A stretch of DNA of 64,000 nt from Globisporangium splendens (lineage: Eukaryota > Oomycota > Peronosporomycetes > Pythiales > Pythiaceae). Positions 22,124-32,087 of this stretch are shown in pieces (the stretch's first letter is position 1; each line of letters starts with the position of its first letter). The stretch covers positions 1 to 64,000 of the forward strand of contig VFIW01000104.1 in the NCBI GenBank assembly GCA_006386115.1, given 5' to 3'. The notes under the pieces were generated by a model, which was given only the letters and a program-made list of their open reading frames with translations, was not told the DNA's origin and did not search any database. Position numbers and translations under genes: made by a program.

Positions 22124-22903
22124 GTCCTCGCATGTGCAGGCGGTCCACAAGCACCACCCAGCGTCGCTGCGCGTGCAGATCCTGGTGACTCGCACCCTCG
22201 TGTGGACAACGCTCTTCAGCGTGCTGATCGCGGTCGCGATGGTCGCGTTCTCGCGCAGCGGCGTGCGGCTCGAGACGTTCCTGTCGACGACCAAGGACGA
22301 CGCACAGCGCAAGGAGCTGCTCGATTCGTACAACTCGTACTCGGGCAACATCGTGTCGCTGCTCACCAAGCCAAAGATTACGTGACGTTCATGGAGAGAA
22401 ACCACCTCTTCGTCGAGCATCCGCTGCAAGCGGCGTACACCGCTGGATTTTACTTTTTGTTCCAGAATGCAGTCGTGCGCGACCTTCAGCCGCTGCAAAA
22501 CACCGAAGGGTTCTTTGGATACACGCTCGCGTTCCTGGGGAACATCCAAGAGATTGATGTTCGTGCGTCCATTCCGACGCTCAATATCGGATTCACGATC
22601 GGGGGTTGTGTGCTGCTTGTCCTCTTCAGCGGAGGTGTCATTCTCTTTGGGAAACGAATTGAGGACTCGCTGCGAAAAGACGAGAACGCGCATCTGGTCG
22701 CCGAAGTGATGGTGAACGACTACAAATTCCCAACGCTGCTGCTGGGCAAGTCCATTGAGCATCAACCCGATCGTAGCTCCTCGATGGCAGGGAAGAAAGT
22801 GCCGCTAAGCGACTTTCGCGCATCGGCGATCACGCTGCAGGACACAACGACAGGTAACCGAGTGTCGCTCTTCGATGCCAAGCAGATCCATTTCAATGCG
22901 TGA
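22124..22903 (+). pseudogene. Internally deleted copy of the membrane-protein family (copy B-prime), 5' end lost
   Basis: It is identical in coding content to copy B: the membrane segment and YNSYSG part up to a stop at 22383-22385, then the shifted frame carrying the C-terminal membrane segment and tail to a stop at 22903. The first 43 or so codons of copy B are absent because the repeat arm begins inside the gene. It has no start codon of its own and is a dead copy unless transcribed as non-coding RNA. Confidence 0.85.
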
Positions 22904-22930
22904 GTTAAGTATGGCAAAAACGGATCTGGC
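22124..22930. repeat. 807-bp inverted repeat, right arm
   Basis: Exact reverse complement of 16379-17185 as far as I can see. To its right lies an unrelated-in-frame C-terminal fragment of the same gene family; to its left, unique sequence. Confidence 0.9.
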
Positions 22931-22963
22931 AAGCAACGCGAAGCGTGGTTGTAGGAGTCGGTT

Positions 22964-23209
22964 GACGCACACTATGTTTCCGAAGCGCTCATCGGTGACA
23001 CCGAGTTCCCGTCGCTACGGCTGAAAAAGTCCACTGATGGCACTAGTTTCAAGAAAGCGCAAGCAGGCACCAAGGCTGCCGAGTCACTCGCGAGTGAACC
23101 CTTGCATGGATTCCGCATGGACACTGTCGTGCTCAAACACGCCGACGGGAGACGCGTTGTGCTTCAACTCGGGACTGACAAGCTGCCAGACGCCGCCAGT
23201 GTGGTCTAG
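22964..23209 (+). pseudogene. C-terminal fragment of the membrane-protein family
   Basis: An open frame of 81 codons ending in TAG matches the cytosolic tail of the family: YVSEALIGDTEFPSLRL, then LHGFRMDTVVLKHADGRRVV. No upstream coding sequence of this member remains. It is a third subfamily, distinct from copies A/C and B. The repeat arm ends 33 bp before it, as if copy B-prime had replaced the front of this gene. Confidence 0.75.
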
Positions 23210-23484
23210 AAGGCAGTTAAAGTCGGAGCTGTTTGCCTCCCCTATCATGAAAATATGGACAATTTGGCATGCATACATCAATCAGTATGGCACGACCAGA
23301 GCGTTATAGTGCAAATTGATCAATGATGTTATTCATGTAGGGCCTTTCGACCATTGTCCAAAAAGCCTTCCTCTCTCTTGGTAACAGTTTTGACCGAAAC
23401 CACTTCACTCAGCTTCTGTATTCCTAAGTGCAAATGCATACAAACAAACTCTCAGAGCACGACTGCATGAGCCATTGCCTGAAG

Positions 23485-23506
23485 TGAGTCATTCCGAAAT
23501 GACTCA
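23485..23506. promoter_or_regulatory. Palindrome with TGACTCA/TGAGTCA half-sites
   Basis: TGAGTCATT and AATGACTCA form 9-bp inverted arms around a 4-base centre, about 250 bp upstream of the CRN start. TGACTCA is the classical bZIP (AP-1/Gcn4-like) site. TCATTCC and TCATTCAC inside it also resemble oomycete initiator cores. Function is inferred. Confidence 0.45.
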
Positions 23507-23616
23507 TTCACTAAACGGCAGCGTGAGTGTCGTTCCCGGAGTGTGGGTCACTTCAACTTGCTCCTCTGTGCAAACTCGGTAGAAATCTCCACAATCAGTG
23601 CATCGAACCATGCTCG

Positions 23617-23698
23617 TGACAAGTCATGACTAGCTTTTGAGAGCTCACAAGAGGGGTAGCAAAACCATGATGGATTTCGATGACAAGTCATGACTAGC
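23617..23698. repeat. 18-bp direct repeats upstream of the CRN gene
   Basis: TGACAAGTCATGACTAGC occurs at 23617-23634 and again at 23681-23698. It is followed by further variants of CCACAAGAG up to about 23725. The copies lie 55-135 bp before the CRN start codon. Confidence 0.85.
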
Positions 23699-23752
23699 CC
23701 ACAAGAGCCCACAAGAGCTCACAGGGGACAGTTGGAAATCCACTAAAGAGAG

Positions 23753-25606
23753 ATGAAGCTCTTCTGCATCTTGGTCGGCGCGAAGGGAAGCGCGTTCTCT
23801 GTGGACATCGAGGAGAGCGACACGGTGGGCGACTTGAAGGATGCTATCAAGAAGGAGAAAGCGAACGACTTGAAGACGGTTGATGCCGATAGATTGCACC
23901 TCTACCTGGCGAAGAGAGACAATAAGTGGTTGCCATCGCAAGATCCCATTACGGTTACCTTGAAGAAAGGGGAGATCTCTGAGGGTATCATGGCTCTGAT
24001 GACTGAGGAATTGGACCCGACGTTCAGTATTGGGTATTTGAAGGCCAAATCAAACCTCCCCGATCCATCGACACAACAGATTCACGTGTTGGTGGACCTT
24101 CGCGATCAACGAGACGAAATGGCGTCAGCTGGAATCTCCGTTAGAGGTCAGGATAACGACTCGACGGTGGCTTGGTTGCGCGAGTTCCTCCAGAATCAGA
24201 TTTCTTCGGACGCGTTACCTTTGGTTGGAGAGCTGGCAGATTTCATCCAAGAGGAACTTCCGGTGAAAATCGGTGTGCATCAGTTTTTTCTTCAAGATTG
24301 GAGTGATGGTTTGGTGCTCAAGGAACGCCAATTGCTCTCGAGAATGTTCAAACTTGCAAATTCCGCGCCGTGTATGAACTTGACCTACAAGGTTCTCCTC
24401 CGCGTTGTCCATCCGGTGAAGCCTAGCGGGGCTACGGAGGATTCGTTTCACTCGTTTTGGGACAATTTGATCTGCAATGTCTTGAACGTCGTGTTGTCTG
24501 GAATTGGAACGAGTGAGCGGAGATTGACTGGGTGCAATAGTCCAGATTACTTGTTCGTTGTGGACTCGGTCTGCGTCTTCCGTGGAGAGGAAGAAGCTCC
24601 AGGTGCATGCATTGCAACAGCGCGTCGTGAGCTTTGTGAGAAGATCATTTGGCGCTATGGGAAGGTGCCATACTTGTTCGGGTATGCAGCCGTCGGCTTC
24701 CGGGTCAACTTGTACGCCATCGTACGCAGCAGTGTGTCGCGTCAAGTGGACGCTATTGAGTTGGGATCGTTTTATCTCCACAATCTTGGAGGACGATTTC
24801 GGCTACTGCTGGCTCTTTTGAACATCTCTCGACTAGTGTGGAGCATCGCGAGTCTGTGTCCTGAGAGTGGTCAAGATGAATACAAGAGGCTGGTCCAATC
24901 AAACGGCGTTCAAGTACACCTCGAGCCGACCTGCGTCGCGAAAATCTTCCCAGACGCGGCTGCTTTTCAGAACGCGAAATGGCATTTGGAGCGAGTGTAT
25001 GCGATTCTACAGGGCAATCAAGTTCCCTACGTCGATATCTTAATTGATACCGACGAGCCGACCAGACGAATGGTTTTTATCCCCCGGGGTACTGATACGA
25101 AGCCATCAAGCATTGAGGACTTGTTCCACGTACTTCGAGATGTTCTGTCGGCCCTTGTGAAGTTGCATGAGGCCGCATGGATGCATCGTGATATTCGATG
25201 GCCGAATGTCATAAAGACTCGCGATGGCTCGGGCTCATGGTTCCTCATTGACTTCGTTGACGCGGCTCCGAGTCCCCAGGACGCGCCGAGCGGCCGACAC
25301 TTGAGTCAAGAAGAACACGCTCCGGAGATCCATAGCGACGATCAGCATACTACTGCGGTCGATATGTGGTCAGTGGGATATTTGATCGAAACGAGCGGAG
25401 TAAGAGTGTATGAGAGCTGGTACGACTTGTACGGAGAGAGAACAGAGTTTGTGCAGCAGTTGATGCACGACGACCCGTCTCAAAGGCTCACTGCAGCGGC
25501 AGCTCTCGAACAGCTGCTGCAACTTGAGCAGCAATACATTGAACAGAAGCAGCGAGAATCATCGACGAACGACAGCGGAGCTCCAACAAAGAAACTCAAG
25601 ACGTAA
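23753..25606 (+). CDS. CRN: Crinkler (CRN) family effector with protein-kinase-like C-terminal domain
   Basis: A single exon encodes 617 aa. Residues 1-60 are the ubiquitin-like CRN header ending in LHLYLAK (48-54), the translocation-associated LxLFLAK motif in its LYLAK form. A DWL-type region follows (about 61-110, KKGEISEGIM) and then HVLVDL at 111-116, the usual end of the CRN N-terminus, though the Pro of HVLVxxP is absent. The C-terminal half has kinase features: HRDIRWPN with the catalytic Asp at 480 and Asn at 484, and FLIDFVD at 496-502 in place of DFG. This resembles the D2 kinase-like effector domain. The residue after DF is Val rather than Gly, so activity is uncertain. Family members enter host cells and act in the nucleus, some modulating cell death. 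There is no obvious classical signal peptide, as in many CRNs. It is an intact ORF next to broken genes. Confidence 0.9.
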   Translation: MKLFCILVGAKGSAFSVDIEESDTVGDLKDAIKKEKANDLKTVDADRLHLYLAKRDNKWLPSQDPITVTLKKGEISEGIMALMTEELDPTFSIGYLKAKSNLPDPSTQQIHVLVDLRDQRDEMASAGISVRGQDNDSTVAWLREFLQNQISSDALPLVGELADFIQEELPVKIGVHQFFLQDWSDGLVLKERQLLSRMFKLANSAPCMNLTYKVLLRVVHPVKPSGATEDSFHSFWDNLICNVLNVVLSGIGTSERRLTGCNSPDYLFVVDSVCVFRGEEEAPGACIATARRELCEKIIWRYGKVPYLFGYAAVGFRVNLYAIVRSSVSRQVDAIELGSFYLHNLGGRFRLLLALLNISRLVWSIASLCPESGQDEYKRLVQSNGVQVHLEPTCVAKIFPDAAAFQNAKWHLERVYAILQGNQVPYVDILIDTDEPTRRMVFIPRGTDTKPSSIEDLFHVLRDVLSALVKLHEAAWMHRDIRWPNVIKTRDGSGSWFLIDFVDAAPSPQDAPSGRHLSQEEHAPEIHSDDQHTTAVDMWSVGYLIETSGVRVYESWYDLYGERTEFVQQLMHDDPSQRLTAAAALEQLLQLEQQYIEQKQRESSTNDSGAPTKKLKT

Positions 25607-25954
25607 TTGTCGCACTCTTTCTGAATCGGCCAATGAAGCGCCAAGTCCGCGACGAATTGTGCCGGTCATTTAACGATTGCTCGCCATCGTTGACTGCAAT
25701 TGAGGCATGCAACCCTCCGCGCAGACAACATACCCCGACTCACCATCGACTGCACATTTTCGTTGCCAGCTTTCAACAGATATGGTCGTTGTCTGCATTT
25801 TGACTGAGCCAAGATAATAAGAAAAGAAAAAAAGAGACAACAAAATAAAAGCTGGCTGCATTTGAAAAAAAGAGAAAAGAAATACCTCTTGCTACCGCAA
25901 CGCAACCCTGTGCTTGATCGTTTAACTAGGAGATACTGCTGGCATAGCGGAACT
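25607..25954. other. Intergenic between CRN and MRG15
   Basis: A/T-rich convergent 3' region with A-rich runs near 25826-25880. No gene is seen. Confidence 0.5.
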
Positions 25955-27113
25955 TTAGGACGATGCTGCAGATGCTGCTTTTTGGTTCAGTGCCTGGTCC
26001 ACGTACTTCTCGGTCGCGAGTTCATATTCCGGTGAGAACCAAGCCGCCGCGTTTTTCTGGATGTACTTGAGGAAATCGTTGAGGCGGCTTTGAATCGACG
26101 CGAGTTCTCGTGGAGGGAGATTCGCGCCGCCCAGTAGAATCGGCAAACGAACTGAAAATGCATGCGGAGACACATAGAACATACCGACATATTAGACAGC
26201 ATAATCTCCCATCAACTCTGAATATCTCCAAATGGCAACGCACCAAAGAGCCGAATCAAGTGTTCCGCGCCGTAGATCTCCGACACGGGCACGTCTTCGT
26301 TCTTCTGCTTGATCTCGTGGTACTGCTTTCGCTCCATGCGGTATAATAAAATCGACCCGAGCGCGCGATCAAAGTACGACTGGATGCCTTCCATAATGCC
26401 TTCCAAGTTCTGCACCGAACACATGTTGCCAACCAGTTAGCCTCAAAAGCGTCACGCATTCAATGAAAAAAGAGAAACGAACGTACCTTGTACTCTTTCT
26501 CGTCGGCCTCGTCCCCTGCCTTGAGCTTGGACTTTTTGAACTCCAAGTAGTTCTTGATGATCTGGCTCACTGTGGGTTTCCGCGGCAGCGACACCAGTCG
26601 GTAGGGCTCCTGTGTGATGTGTCGCCAGTCCTCGACGAGCTGTTTCTTGAGCGAGAACGGCATCTGGATCGAGATCTGCTTCGCGTTGCCGCCGCCGCCT
26701 CCACTCACGCTCTCGTCGTCCGGACTCGGCATCTCCTCGGTATCGTTCTCAGCGTTGCGCTTGAGCTTCTTGAACGGCGACTTCTTGGCCGCCGACGGAT
26801 CGATGCCGCTCGTGCTGATTTTCTTCTTCTTGGTGACGGCGGACTTGGGATTCTTCTTGGCGTCCTCCTTGGCCTGCTTCTGCAGCGCGCGGTTCGCGGG
26901 CGTGTCCTCGAGCACGCGGTCGTGCGCGACCCACTCGTCCCATTTCTTGTGCCACCCCTGGTAGTGCACGTAGTACTGCGTCATGGTCGTGCCCTTGGTA
27001 CCCTTGCTGCTCTCGTCCTGCACGCCGCTGCCGTGGTCGATCTTCAGCACCTTGGCGTCGTAGATCATCACGCCGTGGTACGCCATCACAATGTCGTCGA
27101 CCTTGATCACCAT
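25955..27113 (-). CDS. MRG15: MRG15/Eaf3-type chromodomain protein
   Basis: Three exons, 27113-26487, 26409-26244 and 26151-25955, join in frame to 329 aa. Introns of 77 and 92 bp have GTACGT and GTGCGT donors and CAG acceptors. Residues 1-85 form a chromo-barrel domain (GWHKKWDEWV near 53-62), expected to bind methylated H3K36. A Lys/Ser-rich linker follows, and the MRG domain fills the C-terminal half (SLPRKPTVSQI, IYGAEHLIRLFVRLP, YIQKNAAAWF). The family is a subunit of NuA4/TIP60 histone acetyltransferase and Rpd3S/Sin3 deacetylase complexes in the nucleus. It shares a 590-bp divergent promoter region with the FG/Ran-binding gene on the plus strand. Size matches the family. Confidence 0.95.
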
Positions 27114-27568
27114 CGTTTCTCTCTACAGGCGGTTAGTTAGCAGCGATGGCGCTCGTCGTGCTCGTGGCTCTGCGTTGAGGCTCTTGGGTTCGAATGCAAT
27201 TGAGGGCGGGAGCAATCCTGGTGTATTATTGACGCGGGAAAATAAACAAACTGCTGGAAACATTTCGGCATAGTTTTCGCCACTGTTGCAAGCAAACTAC
27301 AGTCATCGGTTAGTTTTCATGTGATCATTTTAGCCAATCGCATGCAAAACAAAATGTTATGAACAAACAATCGTTTGTAACTGTGGTATGAGTTGCTCAA
27401 AAAGTAACGCTGTGAAGTGAACAGCAATGTGACGGGCACTCTTCGCTTTAGTGACTGGAGCTTGCTGTGTGTGTTGTTGGTTTGAATGCCATTTGGCTGA
27501 CTGAACCAGCGGTGCAGGCGCCAGACACCCACAGTAGGAAGGAAAGCAGGAAGACCGCATTCGCCACC

Positions 27569-27605
<37 letters not shown>

Positions 27606-27703
27606 CCAGACGACCCGACTGCGCGCGCTGTCTATCGTACTCAGCACGCACACACTGCCTCTGTCTGCGTCTACGGTATTTGCTGCTGTTGGGAGCGCCA
27701 AGG
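27114..27703. other. Divergent promoter region of MRG15 and the Ran-binding protein gene
   Basis: 590 bp between two start codons facing outward, without a gene. It includes a pure (CT)16 microsatellite at 27571-27602, about 100 bp before the plus-strand start. Confidence 0.6.
27571..27602. repeat. (CT)16 microsatellite
   Basis: An uninterrupted run of 16 CT units in the promoter of the gene at 27704. GAGA/CT tracts can act as promoter elements; here only the repeat itself is seen. Confidence 0.95.
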
Positions 27704-29321
27704 ATGAGCGAAACGATGTCCACCAAGATGGATCGCGAGAAGCCCGAAGTGGCGATCGATGACCAGCAGCCGGTATGTGCTCGCCGCTGATAGCCTCGAC
27801 TGCATAGTGAGTGAGCACGGAGGCGTGACTGGTTGTCGTCTTTGTGTGGCGTTTCTGTTGTTGTGTGTAGAATGTGAAGAAAGTGCGTCTTGCAGTGGAA
27901 GCCGTCACGGTTGTGGTGCGTTCGCATCTTCTTTCTTTATTTTTGTTTCACGAAGAAGGGATATGCAGGCATCGAAGAACGGTTTGCCCCGCGTGTTCGC
28001 TTGTGGAAAAGCGTATATTAACTGCGGTATGCTTGCATGTGGTCTGTGTCGTTGTGCTTTTGTTTGTATTATCTTCACGATGAATAGGACAATAAAGCAG
28101 TCGAAGAAACGACCTTGTCGGTAGAAGAAACCGAGCGAACGACGGAGGCGAGAGGCGTTGCAGTCGGTGAAGACACGAGTGCGGAGAACAGTCCGAAGGA
28201 GGCCGATGTGCAGGAGGCTGAGGCGACAGAAGTAGAGAAGGAAGAGGTACATCTGGGGCGTTATTTTCATGTGGCGGTCGTATTTTTGACCTAACGGTGG
28301 GCTATGTCCATGCTTTTGTTTTTTTGTTTTTGTTTTTTTGTCTACATCCACAGTCTTCCGATACTAGCGATAATAGCGAGACGACAAAAGCTAGTACGAC
28401 GACTGCCACCACCACGTCGAGTACCAGCTTCACCGCTGGTAGCGCATTTGGTGGCTTCAGTGCGTTCAGCGGGACCAGCGGCTTCAGTGCATTTGCCGCC
28501 GCGTCCAGTGGTTCCAGCAGCGGTTTTGGCGAATTTGCATCTGGCTCCAGCAGTGGTTTTGCGTCGTTCCAAAACTCGGACACGGCGAGTTTTTCGTCGT
28601 TTGGCGCGTCATCTGCCTCGGAATCGGGCTTTGGCACCACTGCTTCGTCGTCGGAAAGCGTGGAATTCGGATCGAATGAGGTGAAGAAAGCCGAGTCGAC
28701 GTTTGTGCCAGCGCTGACGGACGCAGAAGTATGTGTGATTATGGTCCGGTGGATGTGCGATTGAATGGCATTGTCTGATTGTTATCGGTTGCTGTCACTA
28801 TGGTTTCTTCATAGATTGCCAATGGCGAAGAAGGCGAGAAGATCCTTGTTGAGGTTCGTACTTTGCGGGCAAATCATGCAAAGCGTTGTTGGCGTGGAAG
28901 ATGCTGACAATTTTGTTTTTCTCTCGTTTGCATGTCATTACAGAAACGTGCCAAGTTGTTTAAGCTCGTCGACAATGATTACAGTGAAGTGGGCATCGGA
29001 CCATTGCGAGTTCTGAGAGCGACTGCAGCCGCAGAAGCCGCGAGTGGGAAATCCGGCGCCCGCATCGTGATGCGTCGCGAATCCTATGTGCGTGGTCCTG
29101 GTACCAAGCTGCTGCTGAATGCGCGCTTGAACGCGTGCATGGCGTGCGTTGAGAAAACCGACAAGTCGATGCTGTTGACGATCGTCGAGACTAGCGAAGA
29201 AGAGAACGCGACCAAGATCACACCGAGCACATACTTGATCCGCTTTGGCTCGAGCGACGACTTCCACGCTGTCTTGGATCGCATTCACCCGTTTTTGCCA
29301 TCCGCAGCGGCGTCTTGTTAA
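27704..29321 (+). CDS. FG-rich protein with Ran-binding domain (Nup50/RanBP3-like)
   Basis: Exons read in phase 0 throughout: 27704-27772, 27871-27915, possibly 27956-28012, 28088-28246, 28354-28728, 28815-28853 and 28944-29321, giving 354 or 373 aa. The first half is acidic. The 28354 exon is rich in FG/F-x-F dipeptides within Ser/Ala spacers (GFGEF, GFASF, SSFGAS). The last exon is a Ran-binding domain of the RanBP1 superfamily (RAKLFKL to HPFLP, with VRGPGTKLLLNARL). This combination is that of Nup50/Nup2 or RanBP3, which bind RanGTP and importins or exportin at the nuclear pore basket. Which of the two cannot be settled: the N-terminal importin-binding motif is not clear, and the small 5' exons are the least certain part. 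Confidence 0.82.
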
Positions 29322-31712
29322 AAATGCTGACACGCACAGGAAGAAATGAATAAACTTTGCAAACGTATCAAGCAACGTACCCTCGCTTCGTCCATGCATT
29401 GCAAGACTGGTAGTCAAGAAAGAGAATGTCTCGTAACTCTTGCAAGGCGCCCTCACGGCACTTGCAATGGGACAATGGCGTTTATCCCCTGACGCTTACT
29501 GCAAAGAAATAGATAGTTTTTTGCTTTTGGGTTCAGATGACGGTCCCTAAAGCGACGAACCAAATGAATTGGCTCGCCAGATTACAATTCTCTCACTAAC
29601 AAAGTCATACCCACTGTGCACTTTTGCCGAGCTCCACTGCCAACGTCAGTTTTGCTTCTAATTCGCGCCACAGTAGCAGCCGCGCTCTTTGCAGCGATAA
29701 CCTCAGCAGGCATTTGAATTTGTGGTTTCCATGAACGTAAAAGCGTCCAATGCTGCGCTGTCAATGCCACTGACAAGCACACACGTGCGTGACTCCCTTG
29801 TCTCAATGAACTGGGCGTCATTGGTTGCACGTTCTGACAAACAGCTCGAAACGATGATCGCCAAATAGGTTCGACGCTGAATAAAAGACCTTCATGAGCT
29901 TGCAGCAGTCCGATTGAAGGCATTCCCTGCGCACGAGTTACACGCACCGAAGAGCTCCCACCAAGACTATCGCCCTCATTGTGCGTACGCTGCGAGCATA
30001 GAGTGCAGCGGTGGAAGTTGGATCTGCACACGAGGCATTGACAGTGCAGATAACTCCTGATGCTGCTCCTGACTCGCGCCAACTTCAAGGTGACGAGTCT
30101 GTCTTCTTTGCCTTGCTGTCAACCTTTATCGTCACACTACCGATTCAGCTCCTTCGAATAGAACAAATCCTTGAATACTGGCACAGGCGCTCGCATTGAT
30201 GACATCTTGATGCATCTGGTTGTCTGTGCAAGGTGATCAAATCACATCACAAGGACCTCGAGTACAACGACCAGAAGTCGCGATCAAGCCTCTCTAACTT
30301 TTTAGCACATCCAAAACCTATCATACAGCATACATTGCTCGTAAATACGCGTAATTACGCCTTGCACCAGCGCAGCTGTCTTTGTGCAGTCCGTTTCCGC
30401 ATTGGTTGGTGGTTGGGTGTCTCGATGAGGGCAGCAAGAGGTTTCCGTTGCGCGTGTGCGCTGCCTTCGATCATTCCACAATTGCCGTCATCCCCTCCTT
30501 CATCCTGTGCTCCTCTTGTCGACGACCGCTTGCGACGCTCTCTCCAGTGCATTTGCGTGTGTTTGTATTGGCTTGTGCCGTGGGCGATGAGGATCACAAG
30601 CTCCCTCTTCTGAGTTTCTAACTCTGTGCGGAAGATTGCTGCATCCGGAATCATTATATGCAAACACTGAGTCCATGCGTATCCAAATAATGTGTGTGTA
30701 TATGGGAGTGCTATGATGAAAACGTGATCTGATTTGGCTTGAACCAACTAGCCGTGAAGAATCGAATATATCACTATCACCCATAAAATGAGCACTCCCC
30801 GTTCTCTCGATGCATTTTTGTATCCGAGTGAGAGGCTTGTAAAGAGTGATGACCACATACTTTGGTCCGTGTTCTTGATCCGCGTTATCGCGATGAAATG
30901 TGTCAAAGTACTGACTTTACAAGCCTTTACGTACTATATGTTGCATGTGGGTGTCTCTGCTTCTTCTAACTCCACGCCGGCAATATTATGTGGGTCGTTG
31001 GGTGTCGTGTCGTTGCAACTTGCGCTGAAAAGTTCGAGTTGCGCCGCGGTGCGATGCTCCGGTGGCTCGCATTTGTAATTGGACCAGGTACTTTTTTCAG
31101 AAGCAATAGAAACAAGCCAACTTACTACGGATTACGACGCAGTTCCTCCCGAGTGGGCGGTCTCGGCTGCCGGCTTGGAGGGACCTCGTGCATCGAAGTC
31201 AACAAAGTTACTGACACTCCCCAAAGTCGATTGGTATGTGTTTGTATTTGTGCATATTGTATATTGTTGCAAGTTGTTGATGATATGAATTTTCATGCAC
31301 CACTCTGAAGTATGCTTTCAAGCCGCAAGGTTTGCAGGTCGATGTGGATACACAAACACCTAAAGAACTTGGATGAAACACTTGCAACTGCGTGTATTTG
31401 TGTATGGGTGTGGTCGTTGTCGCTGCTGATTAGAATTTAACATTTGGAACTTACCCTTTTGCTCCTTCACTGGAGAAGCATGTCGACTTTACATCTGTGT
31501 TGATGAAGCAACGACGACCAGCTCTGCATGTTTGCATATTTGTATGATTGTATGGGATTGTGTACACAAGAGTGATGAGAAACCTGTTTAGGATTCCCCT
31601 TCTTGAAGCCTCTTCTATCTACAAGGCATCTATGATGAGCATCCAACAGCTGACTTCGTGTTGCATATCCCCGTTTCATGCTGCATTGTTGCATGTTTGT
31701 ATGTGGAGCGCG

Positions 31713-31787
31713 ATGATTATAAGTTTTTCATAGACCTGTTCTGAAACAGACATGTGGATACACACTAACATGCATCACCATATGAGC
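31713..31787. repeat. 75-bp direct repeat, copy 1
   Basis: It is identical to 31838-31912 as read; the copies start 125 bp apart. Each begins ATGATTATAAG, contains TTTTTCATAG (acceptor-like) and then an open stretch ending ATGAGC. Flanks differ on both sides. Confidence 0.9.
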
Positions 31788-31837
31788 GATCCAATCAAAG
31801 CAGTTCATGTTTGCATTTTCCACACAAGTGTGAGGCT

Positions 31838-31912
31838 ATGATTATAAGTTTTTCATAGACCTGTTCTGAAACAGACATGTGGATACACACTAACATGCAT
31901 CACCATATGAGC
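31838..31912. repeat. 75-bp direct repeat, copy 2
   Basis: Second copy of the repeat at 31713-31787. After it the reading continues open to a TAA at 31969-31971, so the unit looks like a duplicated exon with its acceptor site. Confidence 0.9.
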
Positions 31913-32087
31913 TTCACACAAACCACAGATGCATCTACTCGTATCGATAGCCTAGGTATTGGCAACTAAATTAAACAAACTCATGTCGATCTCCTTCACC
32001 ACTTGGCTTCTTCTCTATCTGTATCTTTCACAATGAGCTTCTTCATCTTAATTATTCATATTCGTCTAGCAAGGCGCTGATTACTAG

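Larger units (their letters stand above)
23210..23752. other. Upstream region of the CRN gene
   Basis: No gene is seen. It contains a palindrome at 23485-23506 and a repeat block at 23617-23730, described separately. Confidence 0.6.
29322..32087. other. 2.8-kb region without a confident gene
   Basis: Short protein-like islands occur between about 30788 and 31977: an ORF from ATG 30788, 31082-31241 ending at a GTATGTG donor-like site, 31440-31533, and the two 75-bp repeat copies. Each is bounded by splice-like sequences, but I could not chain them into one frame. They may be an unrecognised intron-rich gene or its remains. The stretch 29322-30780 shows nothing that I can support. Confidence 0.4.

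Noticed and set aside
22112..22765. Antisense frames of up to 217-281 codons over the 807-bp repeats
   Set aside because: They mirror the coding strand of the deleted family copies and lack independent features.
27121..27215. Possible tRNA gene suggested by GGGTTCGAATGC near 27186
   Set aside because: The flanking bases do not form T, anticodon or acceptor stems.
29582..30088. 168-codon minus-strand open frame with several Cys residues, considered as a zinc-finger remnant
   Set aside because: It starts at TTG, the Cys spacing does not match the START/zinc-finger family, and no further exon was found.
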